A stretch of DNA of 64,000 bases from Isochrysis galbana (taxonomy: Eukaryota; Haptophyta; Isochrysidales; Isochrysidaceae). Where the stretch lies: NCBI GenBank assembly GCA_018136815.1, contig CM030931.1:10117072-10181071 (forward strand). The letters run 5' to 3'. The notes under the pieces are model-generated. The model worked only from the letters and a program-made list of their open reading frames with translations. It was not told where the DNA came from and did no database searches. Position 1 is the first letter of the stretch. Each line of letters begins with the position of its first letter. Of the stretch, positions 22,261 through 32,511 are shown in pieces. Both the position numbers and the translations under genes were made by a program.

Positions 22261-22803
22261 CTACTCTGTAGAAGTCTCGTTGTCTCGTATTATGTATTTC
22301 CAGGCTATGATGTAGAGGGTTTTCAGGCTGTCAGGGGTGGTCTCGTCTGGGTATGCGAATAGCCTGTCTTTCGTTTTCTGCCCGTGGGACCTGTTCGGTC
22401 TCGGGGCGTAGTTAGCGATCGCGTCTAAGGTGTCGAAGATTTTCTCCGTCGCGGGGCACCACGCTAGGTGGCATGAGTCCTCTTGGTGTTGGTTGCACAT
22501 CCTGCATTTGTTCGTTGTGCCTGTCGCGAATCTGTTTTTGGTACCTATCCTCCTGTGGGTGATGTGTTTGAAGTGTGGGTGCTTGTCCGTGTGTTTTAAC
22601 AACGGCAGGGTGTATAACCTGGCTATGTGTATCCAGTTATCTTTTGAGATGTCTAGGCGTTTTTCCCATGCTGCCCTGGCTGTTTGCGGCTTGTTGGGTC
22701 GTGCCGCCTTGAGCGCGGCTTTCGTGATGTCGGAAACCGTGATCGCGTCTAGTGCAATTTTTCTTTTTTGTATGGCGTACTCATCGGCCAGTGGGTATTC
22801 CAT
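22261..22803 (-). pseudogene. Retrotransposon C-terminal region with CCHC-like finger
   Basis: A 180-codon open stretch resembling the region after the RT thumb in non-LTR elements. It has HIARLYTLPLLKHTDKHPHF, a basic RRIGTKNRFATG segment and the zinc-binding cluster CRMCNQHQEDSCHLAWC, then TLDAIANYAP and a helical end. It is nearly identical to 48449-47862. It belongs to the longer element and is not a stand-alone gene. Confidence 0.75.
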
Positions 22804-23203
22804 GTATCTGGGCCCCTTGTATCCATTCTCCTATTGGGCCGGGGGGTGGTAGTGTTGTATTTCTTCGGCGCTCGCTACGTCGCCGGTGTCGGAGATCTCT
22901 CCGAGGTAGTCGGTGCCTGTGTGAATCCATATGTTGTTGAGTTTCTCGATGTATTTATCGTCCTCTGAGACTCTGATCTCTTTCCTTTTTGTTTCCCCCG
23001 ACTCCTGTGGGGGTTCTTTAGACTCCTAACCGGTCTCTTCGCTGGGGGCGGGTAGTGGGCGTTCCGACGACTTGCCTAGTATTTGCCGCGCGTGGTCAAC
23101 CACGGCGTCCCATGAGTCTAGAAATTCCGTTTTACGGATCGTGCGGCCTTCGTGTACGAAGACCTCTGAGAGGTGTTCGACATAGGCCGAGCACTCTTCC
23201 CTA

Positions 23204-24545
23204 CTATAGGGCGTCGTGAAGGCCTCGTCTTTGAACACGTTGTGGACCACGGTCGCGTGTAAGCTCTCCCACATTCGCGCCCATGCGGCGCGAATCGCGG
23301 GGGGGGGGAAGTGTGGGTTGTGCCATATATATGGGTTGCGAGAGCGCGCCTTCGCGCGTGAGCCCCGAGGGTCGGATGTCCAATTCTGCTCTGAAGTTTT
23401 CTAGGGCCTCTTTCCAGAAGGTTGGAAGTGCCGGGTTGCCCATTAGGCTCCCCGTGAGCGTTTTTGTTGGTATCGTGGAGAGGAGAGCTCCCCTCCCCAG
23501 TCCGGTGCGACAGAACCATGCGTCAAGCGCGTGTTTCCATATAGCTCTTCGTGCGTTTAAGTAGTTCAGAATCCATTTGGATTGGAGGGCTTTGATGTGT
23601 GTCGGCCAGTGCAGGAGTCCCAGCCCCATTGTCCTGGTTGCACTCTTTGTGTGGTGTGTGGGGTAGTGTGGGTGCGCGATCCATTTGCACTGCTTCTGGG
23701 TGTACGGGCTTGTCCAGAGGACTGCGTCCGCGGCCCTTTGTGCTAAGCGTAATTTTGGAGGCTTGCGCGAGGCCTTCGGCCTCCACTACGAAGTGGGCTG
23801 CCACGTCTTGGAGGGCCTCGTACAACGCCTTGCGTGACGAGGCACCCTTGTTGTTGAGCTTGTTCTCAATGGATTCAAATTTGATTTGCACCGCAACGTC
23901 TACTTGGTGGACGCGGATGGTGGTTTGAAGGCCGTAACGAGCTTGAAATTGTTGCGCGCAATCCTCATTGACAGCGATGTGCCATGGGCCCCGTGCGGAG
24001 CGAGCCCAGAAATCAGGCTCGGGGTCAACGCCCTCGAGCTCGAGCAGGAGTTCCACGATGGCCGCATAGACCGTCGTGTCGTGCAGCACTAGGTCGCCCG
24101 CCTGGCTGAAGGACATGTCGTAGTTTGAGTCTGTGTCAGGTTGTTGTTCATCGTTTTCTGAGTCTGGATCCTGAGGGGCGGGCCCGGGGGGAGTAGTGGT
24201 CAGTTGCTTCAGGAGTTGGCGGGAGTGGAGAGGCAGGAGGGGCTGTCCTGGAGGTCTTGGTTTGGGTGTGGTGGCTGGCGTTCTCCCTCTGTGTGGCCAG
24301 AGACGTATGGTGCTTCTTTGTGTCAGATAGAATGTTAGGATGTTGTGCCCATAAGGGCCACCCGGCCATGGGCCGCGCCGCCGAGGCGGCGCGACCCTTG
24401 CCAGGGTGGGAGGGGCCTCTGCCATAAGGCATGCCCAGTGGAGTGCAGGTCCCTCCTGCCTGATGCTGTCTCCCTGTAGCTTGCAGTCTGCTGCCTCCCA
24501 TGGGGGGGTCAGCATGGCTGCTGTGCATGGTGTGGCCGAGGCCAC
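23204..24545 (-). pseudogene. Retrotransposon N-terminal domain joined to RT tail
   Basis: The frame 24545-23523 holds the conserved domain VYAAIVELLLELEGVDPEPD and DCAQQFQARYG, also found at 33324-33720. The frame 23629-23204 holds the RT tail, continued by 23274-23026. They meet in different frames about 23720-23600 without the YADD region between, which shows an internal deletion plus frameshift. Confidence 0.7.
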
Positions 24546-24721
24546 GGGCCGTGGGGCGCGACCAGGGTCGCGCGCACCTGTTCGGCCTCCGAGGGCGGAC
24601 GCGGCCGCTTTGCCAGCGACAGGTCCATGTGGGCTGGAGGGCCGCCCTCGGCGGGGGGCCCGGAGGAGAGGGGAGTCGCGCCGGCGCGCTCCATCGCGAC
24701 CAAGTATAAACTTAGTTTGAC

Positions 24722-25315
24722 GGCGGTGGCAGGAAGGGAGGCGGGGGAGAAGGCGGCGGCGGTGAGGGAGGCGGTGGTGATGGTGGTGGCGGAGACGGCG
24801 GCGGTGGTGAGGGTGGCAAGGTGAGGGATGCGGCGGTGAGGGATGCGGCGGTGAGGGATGCGGCGGTGAGGGATGCGGCGGTGAGGGAGGCGGCGGTGAG
24901 GGAGGCGGAGGCGGAGGCGAGGGCGGCGGTGGTGAAGGCGGTGGCGGGGAGGGCGGTGGCGGTGAAGGCGGTGGCGGGGAGGGAGGCGGGGGAGAAGGCG
25001 GCGGCGGTGAGGGAGGCGGTGGTGATGGTGGTGGCGGAGACGGCGGCGGTGGTGAGGGTGGCGGAGGTGAGGGAGGCGGCGGTGATGGAGGCGGCGGTGA
25101 GCGGGAGGCGGCGATGAAGGCGGTGGCGGCGAGGGAGGCGGTGGTGACGGCGGCGGCGGCGAAGGCGGCGGCGGTGAAGGCGGCGAAGGCTGCGGTGGCG
25201 AGGGAGGCGGCGGCGAAGGCGGCAGTGGCGAGGGAGGCGGCGGTGAAGGCGGTGGCGGTGAGGGAGGCGGCGGTGAGGGCGGTGGAGGCGACGGTGGCGG
25301 AGGGGCGTCGATCTA
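24722..25315 (+). repeat. G-rich GGYGGTGAGG-type minisatellite
   Basis: About 600 bp of GGC/GGT/GAG triplets on the plus strand. A 15-bp unit, GATGCGGCGGTGAGG, repeats four times at about 24830-24890. An ~87-bp block at about 24730-24816 recurs at about 24978-25065. It abuts the 5' end of the minus-strand retrotransposon copy. The Ala/Val-rich ORFs through it are artefacts of the triplet period. It has strong G-quadruplex potential. Confidence 0.9.
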
Positions 25316-25319
25316 TTTA

Positions 25320-25510
25320 AGGTGGCCGGAAGAATAAGAATAAGTTTCTGATACCCGGATATTCCGAATATCTGGCAGAACTGGCATGTCTGCCCGACTA
25401 TCAGTATCTATCTGGATATTCCTAATGAGCTCCAGAGGTATCCGGATACTATCTGGATACCAAATCTGAACTCCAACCAGATATCCAGATTGCTCAAATC
25501 AAACCTGTTA
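25320..25510 (+). repeat. Word mosaic of TATCTGGATA and its complement
   Basis: Repeated degenerate TATCTGGATA, CCGGATA, TATCCAGAT and GATATTCC words fill the patch. It ends TGTTACGGGTCTTA, as does the patch at 34115-34296 (GGTTACGGGTCTTA). No ORF is supported. Confidence 0.7.
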
Positions 25511-26364
25511 CGGGTCTTAGCTGGCGGCCATGCTGCGTGGGCAGGTGAAGTGAAAAACGGCCGAGTGCGGTGGCATGAAACACCGGTGAGACCGCCGACC
25601 GGTGTTCCCGGACAATTCATTCAGTTTGAACACCAGCGACAAGTGGTGGCTCACCACCGCCGTGCTCTCGCTGGAGCTGGAGCGCGGCGAAGGTCGGCCT
25701 GTCACAGTGGGTCGGCCGCCATTGCTCCGCTCCCACTTATGATTGCGAGGGGGAAAAGGCGGGGCGAAATCTTTGCCTTTCTCGTGAAAAATAATTCTGA
25801 TCCTCCGATGTACCGGTATCGACGGTTTTTTTCAATCCAATATACCCCAGCTCCAGTGCTAGTGCCGGACGGGGCCATATTGATGAGGGACCGGGCCGGA
25901 GGAGGCTGGAGGGGCCTCGCCTTCGATAAAGGCCATCGATGGGAACAGAGACGGGCGAATGGCGGATGGGGAACAATCGACACAACGGGAGCGGGAGGTG
26001 ACCGCTCTAAAGTCTTCCTCAGAGCGCCTTCTTGCGTTCATAGTGCCAACCTACGCTACCATCTACCTATACTTGAGCAATGAAGCACAACTCGCATCTC
26101 CCCAATTCCCCCCCCTCCCTTCCCAGCATCCGTCACCTGCCCCTCTCCTCAGGGGGTGGAGGACTAGCAAATCAGCACCGCGCATGCTGCGTGTGCAATG
26201 CGGCTCGTGGAATTGACGCAGCTTCTCTTCTGCTCAACTCGTTGCACCCACAGGTGTTCACAGTCGCACCCCGGCAAATTGAGGTGAGCTTCAAGGAGTC
26301 GTGTGCCTGCAATCCCGCCCTCCCCCCTACACACAAACATCAAACATTTGTTTCACGCCTGCAG
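25511..26364. other. Intergenic, unassigned
   Basis: An ORF at 25490-26083 has no recognisable domain and runs through the preceding mosaic, so I do not call it. The rest shows nothing clear. Confidence 0.35.
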
Positions 26365-27026
26365 TCAAGGGGCTCCAATGATCTCGAACTCGAGGTGAGA
26401 GGAGCTGTCATGAACGGTGGACATGTGAAACCCCTTCTCTGTGGCTTTCTCTTTGATGTCACGCAATGGCTTCATCGCGTACACCATCTCAACCGAGAAC
26501 GGTCTCTTGAAATGGGGCAGCGTAAGGATACCGTGTATGGCTTCTGTGAGCTTCAAGGAGAAGCGCCCACGCAATGGCGACGACGCGATCAACCAGAGCT
26601 CTGAGTACAAGTGCTTTGGATTCATTAGCAGCTGCATTTGCAAGCACGTATTCTCACGCGGAAGTGGCATTCAAAAGTCGGAGGTGCGGATAGTCACGCC
26701 AATGTGTTCGGGGTTTTGTGGCGCATTGTGCTCCTCCACTCGTACCCTTCTTTCTGTGCCCTCTTCACAAACATCTCAAAATGCTTGAGCATCTCCGGCC
26801 AAGCCTCTGTGTTTTTCACCTCCACGTACTTGTTCTCCAATGGAGTCAGTACAAGGATGATACTGTTTGCAAATCTCATAGCGTAGGCTCCCTCGAGGAT
26901 CTGTCTACCAAATTTCCACTTGCGGAGCACGTTTACAAAAGTTTCTCCGGATGTGTCATGTAAAGGTGCCTCGTACACGCTCTTCAAGATGAGTTGCAAC
27001 ACCTCACTAGGTAGTCTGGGAATCAT
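26365..27026 (-). CDS. Hypothetical protein with F-box-like N-terminus
   Basis: The chosen start, ATG 27026, gives MIPRLPSEVLQLILKSVYE, an LPxEVLxxIL pattern as at the start of F-box-like helices. It continues with FVNVLRKWKFGRQILEGAYA and a conserved-looking run to a stop at 26694 (TPNTLA). A second frame, 26670-26365 (SELWLIASSPLRGRFSLKLT and ...HLEFEIIGAP), looks like the continuation after an intron between about 26735 and 26640, but I could not fix the splice sites in phase. Upstream of 27026 the frame runs into Ser/Pro low complexity. Function unknown; Skp1-binding would be a guess. Confidence 0.5.
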
Positions 27027-27229
27027 CGGGTGGAACTTGACGTGCTGGGTGAAACAATGTGACACGGGCCGGCGAACTCCTCGTAGTGGTTGCCAGGGTG
27101 CACTGCGACCAACGGACCCATAGAGGCCACCGTGATGCGTGGACAATAGCCGGGTGGCGAAGCAGGGGCTTGATTGGATGAGAGCAGCTCCGTGGGTTGG
27201 TCGTCCATCGCTCGGTGCCGAAATGGCGG

Positions 27230-27440
27230 GGGGAGAGAGGGAGAAGTAAAGAAAGAGAGGGGGGGGGAGGTAGAAAGGGGGAGAGATGGGGGGAGAGGAG
27301 GGAGGGAGGGGGCGGGGAAGAGAGAGAGAGAAAGGGGGGGGGGAGAGAGAGAGGGGGGGGGGGGGCGGGGGGGGGGGGGAGGAGGGAGTAGAGAGAGAGA
27401 GAGAGTGAGTGAGAGAGAGAGAGGCGGCGGAGGGGGCGCG
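27230..27440 (+). repeat. Purine-rich GA/G tract
   Basis: GAGAGG and poly-G interspersed. It lies about 200-400 bp upstream of the F-box-like gene on the opposite strand, like the CT and GA tracts in front of other genes here. Confidence 0.85.
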
Positions 27441-27689
27441 CGGGGGAAATTCGGCAACAGAGCCCGTCGGTTTACGAGGGAAAGAGGGCATAAATGACGT
27501 GAAAATTGGGACCGGAGATGACTTCGCAGACTGAAGAGAACAGAAAAGAGAAGAGACTTGAAAAGAGCGAGACGTGGTGACGTTACGTGATTGAAGCGCC
27601 GATTTTCTTAGTTCTTCTATCCTCATGGCCTCAATAGGATAAGAAACTGAGGCGCTGATTTCGGCGCATCGCTTTCATGAATGATCAAC

Positions 27690-28540
27690 GTGAGCGGATA
27701 AAGGTACCTCGATTTCTAGGACAAGCCTCAAAACTAGGACGGACTTTGCTACTATAGGAGAGAGCATATTATGCTATTTGGGCCTAAACCTTTATGTCCA
27801 CTGAGCCTGGGGGACATGCCGGCGACAGCCAGTCCTCCGCCCCCCTTGCTGGTCCGCTGGAAGCAGGACCTCGCGTGGCCTGCCCGATTGGCGTGATTGT
27901 GGGGGTGGCCCCTGTGTATTTGGTGTCTCGGCGGGGGCCCCCATATGGATGGACCGTCGAAAACGGAAAACGGAAAACGGGCAAGCACCGCGCCGAGTCT
28001 CGATTTGAAGTTGAGCGTTTTCGCCCTTTGCATTTGCGACTTTAGACTTTAGCGTCTTCTTTGTCTTTTGTCAGTTTTTGCTTACGTTTTGTTGTGTTTG
28101 TGGGGGCCTACATAAGGCTGGGTCCTGATGGGCCCCGGATTTGTGCGTGTTGGGTGTATTGGGAAGTTTATTATATCATACTGAAAAAAATCCTCAAATT
28201 TCCTCAACTCTGAGATGGTCATTTGTTTACCCCTTCATAACAAATAAAAACCCTGTTTGACAAAGTTTGACCGCCCTACCAAGACCAAGACCAAGAAACC
28301 TAGATGGGAAATACGTATTTACCGTATTTGGTCAGAGGCCAAATCAAGGCTAGGGCAGACCATTAACAGGCGAGTTTTCTGGAAACCCATTAGTAGTTTT
28401 TTCAAGGTCATTACATTAACTGGTTGGGTTTTTCCGTGGTTGTTAACAGGTTATTCAGGGGTGTTAATACCCCATTACTAGCCATTAATAGGTTAAAACC
28501 ATTACAAGGTATTACCCAACGTTATTTTCATTCGGGGCCA
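27690..28540. other. Intergenic with dispersed repeats
   Basis: 27694-27790 matches 170-260 inverted. 28235-28285 (AAAAACCCTGTTTGAC, GACCGCCCT) recurs at about 45765-45795. 28285-28340 holds CCTAGATGGGAAATAC and GTATTTACCGTATTTGG, as at 55960-56060. 28360-28515 is a CATTAAC/GTTAATG word mosaic. No gene is seen. Confidence 0.55.
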
Positions 28541-28808
28541 CAACCTCGCCAAGGCGGACGTGCCCATCGCTTACATGAACGGCGCCCGCCAGGAGCGTCC
28601 TCTCACCTACCTCGCCCATGCAAAGGCTAGCACGTGGCCAAACTGGGCCAAAATGGCGAGGCAATTCTTAGCCGCAGCCGCGCCGGCGTCGACCGCAGGG
28701 GTAGAGCGTGTGTTCTCGGCGGTTGGCAAAATGCATGGCGATCTGCAGAAGTCTACAAAGGATACTACCTTGGAGGCGTCTTTATTTGCAAGTCAGAACA
28801 CCGATTGA
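28540..28808 (+). pseudogene. hAT transposase C-terminal fragment
   Basis: The open frame reads LAKADVPIAYMNGARQERP, then WAKMARQFLAAAAPASTAG, VERVFSAVGKMHGDL and LEASLFASQN to a stop. This is the hAT dimerisation region, where the ER-FS-G signature and a final helix are expected. Only about 90 codons remain. A word mosaic lies directly upstream instead of the catalytic domain. It is a relic. Confidence 0.8.
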
Positions 28809-30357
28809 ATCATGAATCATCACGCGCGCGTGTGTGTGGTGTGTGGTGTGTAGCTGTTGTGCATAGTGCATAGTATAACATTGTGCTAGTAAGCAGATAC
28901 CGGATGAGTAGCTACGGATGAGTATTCATGGTGAATGGGATGAGTATAGCTATAGAGTGTGCTTATATATATATACTCTATACTCTATCTATATCTATAT
29001 GGCGCGCGCGGAGCGCGCTCGCTCCCGGCGCCGGCGCGCCGGCGCCTCTGGCCTCTGGCGGCTCGCAAGCGCCCGAAGCCCACCCGCCCACCCATTAGTT
29101 GCCCATTAATGGGCAGGTTAGAGTTTTCTGGATGGCTCAAAGTCAGCACATTAACAGGTTGGGTTTTGGGCTGGGTATTAACTGCCAAGACGGTGCCCAT
29201 TACTGGGTGTTAATTAATGCCATTAACTTGTTAATGGGCTTAACCCTGCCCTAGCCTTGGGCCAAATACATATGTATTTGGCTGTATTCGAAGCGCGTCC
29301 TGGGTTGTAGGCCTCGAATGTATTTGAAATGTATTTGGCGGGAGGCCAAATACATATGTATTTGCCTGTATGCTGTATTTGCAGGCCCCAGCACCGTATT
29401 TCCTATATTGGCCAAGAAAGACCCAGGGTTGGTTTAACACCAATATTCAATATTCAATATTCGTCCGTACAGCTTGCTACTTGGGAATATCACTGTTTGA
29501 AGCGGGAGCATAGAGCATTCGGCGAATTCAACACAACCAATGATGGGACGACCGAAAGGAAAGGAAACTCCCCCCGCCCTTGGCCCGGGCCGGAGTTTCG
29601 CGAAATGTGAAATGTTTTGCAAAATTTGGGTGGACCGACGAAATCGAAATTTTTGACCGAAATTTGGGGGTTGCAAGTGCGAGGCGCTGAAGAACGGCGC
29701 ATAGCGTCGATGCGAAATTTGGGCCCCGAACGAAGCGCCCTCCCCCCCCCGTCGCCTCCCCCCCGCATGCGCAGCATCGCAGCATGCGCATGACGCCCTC
29801 TAAATAAAAATTGTTACAACTGGGAATATCGGCGGCTTCACTGAGCCGATGGCGACGAAGCACTTACTATTGATTGCGTCCGTATGAGTTGTATATATTT
29901 AGTGTGGAGTGTAGAGTATAGTACGTACGCAAATACTGTATATTATGTTATAGTTAGGTGCGTATCGATGCGCGCGGAGCGCGCTAGCGCTATTATAATT
30001 TTATCCGAGATGAAAGCAAAACACCCCCGAAATTTTGGTGGAGCGGGTCCGAAACTTAGAAACTTAGTGAAATGCGTGCGAAATTTCGAAACGAAATTTG
30101 GGCGGGTCCGAAACGAAACTCTGGGCCTGGGCCAACCCTGCCACCCCGCCCCCTGCCCGCCCGCCCCGCCCACCCCTCTCCCTCTTCTTACTTGCGACAT
30201 GTTTACTTTAAAATGAGCTGGACGTGGGAGGGAGGAAATCGCCGGCTAGTGCTGAGAAGAGAAGCGCGGCGCACCACGCGTCGGCGCCCCTCCCGCCCAG
30301 CCTCGCCCTCAATCTCTCGCCGCCGCCAGGCCTCGCCCCGCACGTGAAGGGGCGCTC
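28809..30357. other. Intergenic: several word mosaics and GC palindromes
   Basis: 28965-29005 is TATATA/CTATAT rich, followed by the 20-bp palindrome GGCGCCGGCGCGCCGGCGCC. 29085-29245 is a GTTAATG mosaic. 29265-29405 is a GTATTTGG/CCAAATAC mosaic. 29575-29735 and 30015-30140 are CGAAATTT mosaics bordered by GGCCCGGGCC and GGCCTGGGCC. No gene is supported. Confidence 0.6.
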
Positions 30358-31828
30358 ATGTCAGGCAACGTCTTTCGTGGCGTCTCCGCCGACCAGGACG
30401 CCCGCTTCGGCGACAAGGTACGCCTCACCCCTGCCCCCTTGTGCTCTCTACCCCACGTTGGGAATTCGAATGGCATGGTCTGCTTTGCCCACAGATGAAG
30501 AAGCTCATGAAGACGACTAAGTTCCCGGAGCACTTCGACACCAAGGTGGACATGAAGAAGGTCAATATCGACGTGATGCTTCCGTGGATCACCGAACAAG
30601 TCTCTGGATACCTGGGCTTTGAGGACGAGGTCGTTATCGGGTACATTGAGGTGCGTCTACCTCCTGAGTGACAGCCAGTCTGGCGAGGTGTCGTGCGTGC
30701 TGGCTCCGAGTGGCATGGCAAGGATGAGCGCAATCTAAACATGTAGGAGCTTAGTGCAAGCTGATCCCCGCATCTCAACTCCCGTTGCAGAGCCAGCTAC
30801 GCGAAACAGACGGCTCTCGTGTCAACCCAAAACAGATGCAGCTGTATTTGACAGGATTCCTTGAAAAGAACACAGCCGCTTTCATGCGCGACCTTTGGTC
30901 TTTGTTGATTTCCGCGCAGGGCAATGAGCATGGGATCCCCGTCGAATTTCTCGAGAAGAAGAAGGAGGAACTGCGGCGTAAGCGAGAGGAGCAGGTGCGT
31001 GCAATTTGGTAGAGATGCTTGGCGATCAATTTATCTTACCTTGATGCCACAAGGCTGCTGAGGGGCCTGCCACCCTTATAACATCAGGAGCGGATCGCCG
31101 CCGCACTTCAGGCCAAGAAGGAAGAGGTCGAGAGAAAAATCGCGGAAGAGAGCGCGAAATGGCGCGCTGAGAGCAGTGCGAAGGCTGGCAGAGACAGGAG
31201 CCCTCGGTCAGACATCCGTCGCACACGTGATGCAGATACACACAATCGCTCGCCATCGCGACGGTCTCCCGAGCGCCGTCGCTACCGGCGCGAAGATGAT
31301 TGGCGCAAGCGTGACAAAGATCGTGGCTCTCGACTTCCTAGCCGTCGGGCAGACTGGCGTCACGACGATGACCGAAGGTACTACGATGGGGCACATCGGT
31401 CACGGCGTGGTGATGGGCGTGGCCAGTATCCTGAACGACGTGACTACGAGTTTGACCGTCGGGGCAGAAGAGAGTACGATCGAGGGGGTGGTATGGAACG
31501 TGGAAGACGACGAGGAAGCTCCCCAGACCGCAATGGACGCCGGAGGAGGCATCGCTCACACTCGCGTTCGCCACATCATTCGAACTCCTCATCTCGTTCG
31601 CGCCCTTCGTGCTCACGATCGCCTTCTGGGGATCGGCTCGACGAATTTGGCCGGGCGCGCCCGTCACGCCGCCCTCGGCAATCGTCACCACTTCCGCCCG
31701 CGTCGAAAGGCAAAAAGAGAGAGAAGACCACGAAGAAGGACTGCGGCTCGTCCTCAGGCAAATCAAGCCGTTCAGTATCACCGAGCCCGGCAAAACCCAG
31801 TCTCCGGGAAGAGGAGAAGAGCGATTGA
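30358..31828 (+). CDS. SRRM1: SRRM1/SRm160-like splicing coactivator (PWI + RS), four exons
   Basis: SRm160 is an RS-domain coactivator of pre-mRNA splicing that binds nucleic acid through its N-terminal PWI domain. Exons: 30358-30417, 30495-30650, 30791-30994 and 31088-31828, all phase 0 with GT-AG borders; 386 residues. Exon 1 starts MSGNVFRGVSADQDARF, the family start. Exons 2-3 hold the PWI domain: KKVNIDVMLPWITEQV (residues about 40-55), LGFEDEVV, then KQMQLYLTGFLEKNTAAFM and LWSLLISAQGNEHGIP. The exon 3/4 junction is a charged helix (EEQ-ERIAAALQAKKEEVERK). The rest is an Arg/Ser/Asp-rich tail. It is far shorter than vertebrate SRRM1. Exon joins restore the domain exactly. Confidence 0.93.
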
Positions 31829-32511
31829 TCCGTCCGGGCGTTCAGATGCGAGGGGAACATCCACCTACGCTAAGGGAATGATGCCACAAGCTAGAGGAGA
31901 TTTAGGGGAGGGCTGCCACACAGCTTCTGCAAGCTTTGAACCTGCGGCCAAACACAACCACACAGTCTTCTTGAGACATCAGAAGGTTGCGCTGCTCTAC
32001 AAAATAGTGTTGGCCGGATTGGCCTTAAAACACGCTTTCATGTGCTTGGTAACAGAATGCCTGTGGAAAAAGAGAAGGCGCGGGTTCTAATCTCTCTATG
32101 TTTGGTGCACTGGGAGCCCGTACGGTGAGTGGTGAGGGAAGCAAATGAACGAGCGTTGGACTTGAAGCCAAAAGGGCGGAGGGCAGCCGGACCGTTGGAG
32201 GCAATGCGTAGCGGCATCGCGGTAATCATGAGAAAGCTGTCGCGCGCGCATTGTCGTGACAGTTTGGTCTCACACGCATCACGGAGATGCGCGACGTAGG
32301 ATTATTGTGTTTGCATAGAAGTCGAAACCAATTATTTGGGGCTGTTGCTGTCGGTGCTTGGCGCGAGGCTAAAGCATAAGCCCGAATCATTCGATTTTGT
32401 CGTTTGAAAAACATTGTTTCTTACCATAACCAGCTCAAGTACTCTTTGTCGGAGAACTATCTGAAGTGTTGGAGCGTACCCTTACACGGGGCACATTCCC
32501 GTCTATTATCC
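31829..32511. other. Intergenic, unassigned
   Basis: Small ORFs only. The last 100 bp lead into a retrotransposon 5' end. Confidence 0.35.

Larger units (their letters stand above)
21658..24720 (-). mobile_element. Non-LTR retrotransposon LINE-1f, internally deleted copy
   Basis: Read on the minus strand, it starts with CTAAGT-TTAT-ACTTGG (24713-24698) and ATG at 24694 (MERA, KRPRPPSEAEQVRAT). A frameshift near 24530 leads into a frame with the EGVDPEPDFWARSARGPW and DCAQQFQARYG domain (about 24100-23900). This joins directly to a post-catalytic RT segment (GLGLLHWPTHIKALQSKWIL, about 23630), a cysteine/histidine finger (CRMCNQHQEDSCHLAWC, about 22490), a small 3' ORF and a 3'UTR ending GAATATTAAAAGG plus ten T. 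The catalytic RT core is missing, so the copy is dead. Confidence 0.85.

Noticed and set aside
24722-25320. Ala/Val/Arg-rich ORFs through the G-rich minisatellite
   Set aside because: Open only because the triplet repeat lacks stops; composition is entirely repeat-driven.
25490-26083. 197-codon plus-strand ORF
   Set aside because: Begins in a word mosaic and shows no recognisable domain or conserved pattern.
27315-27480. CRISPR-like or satellite array in the GA/G tract
   Set aside because: No unit-spacer structure; it is simple low complexity.
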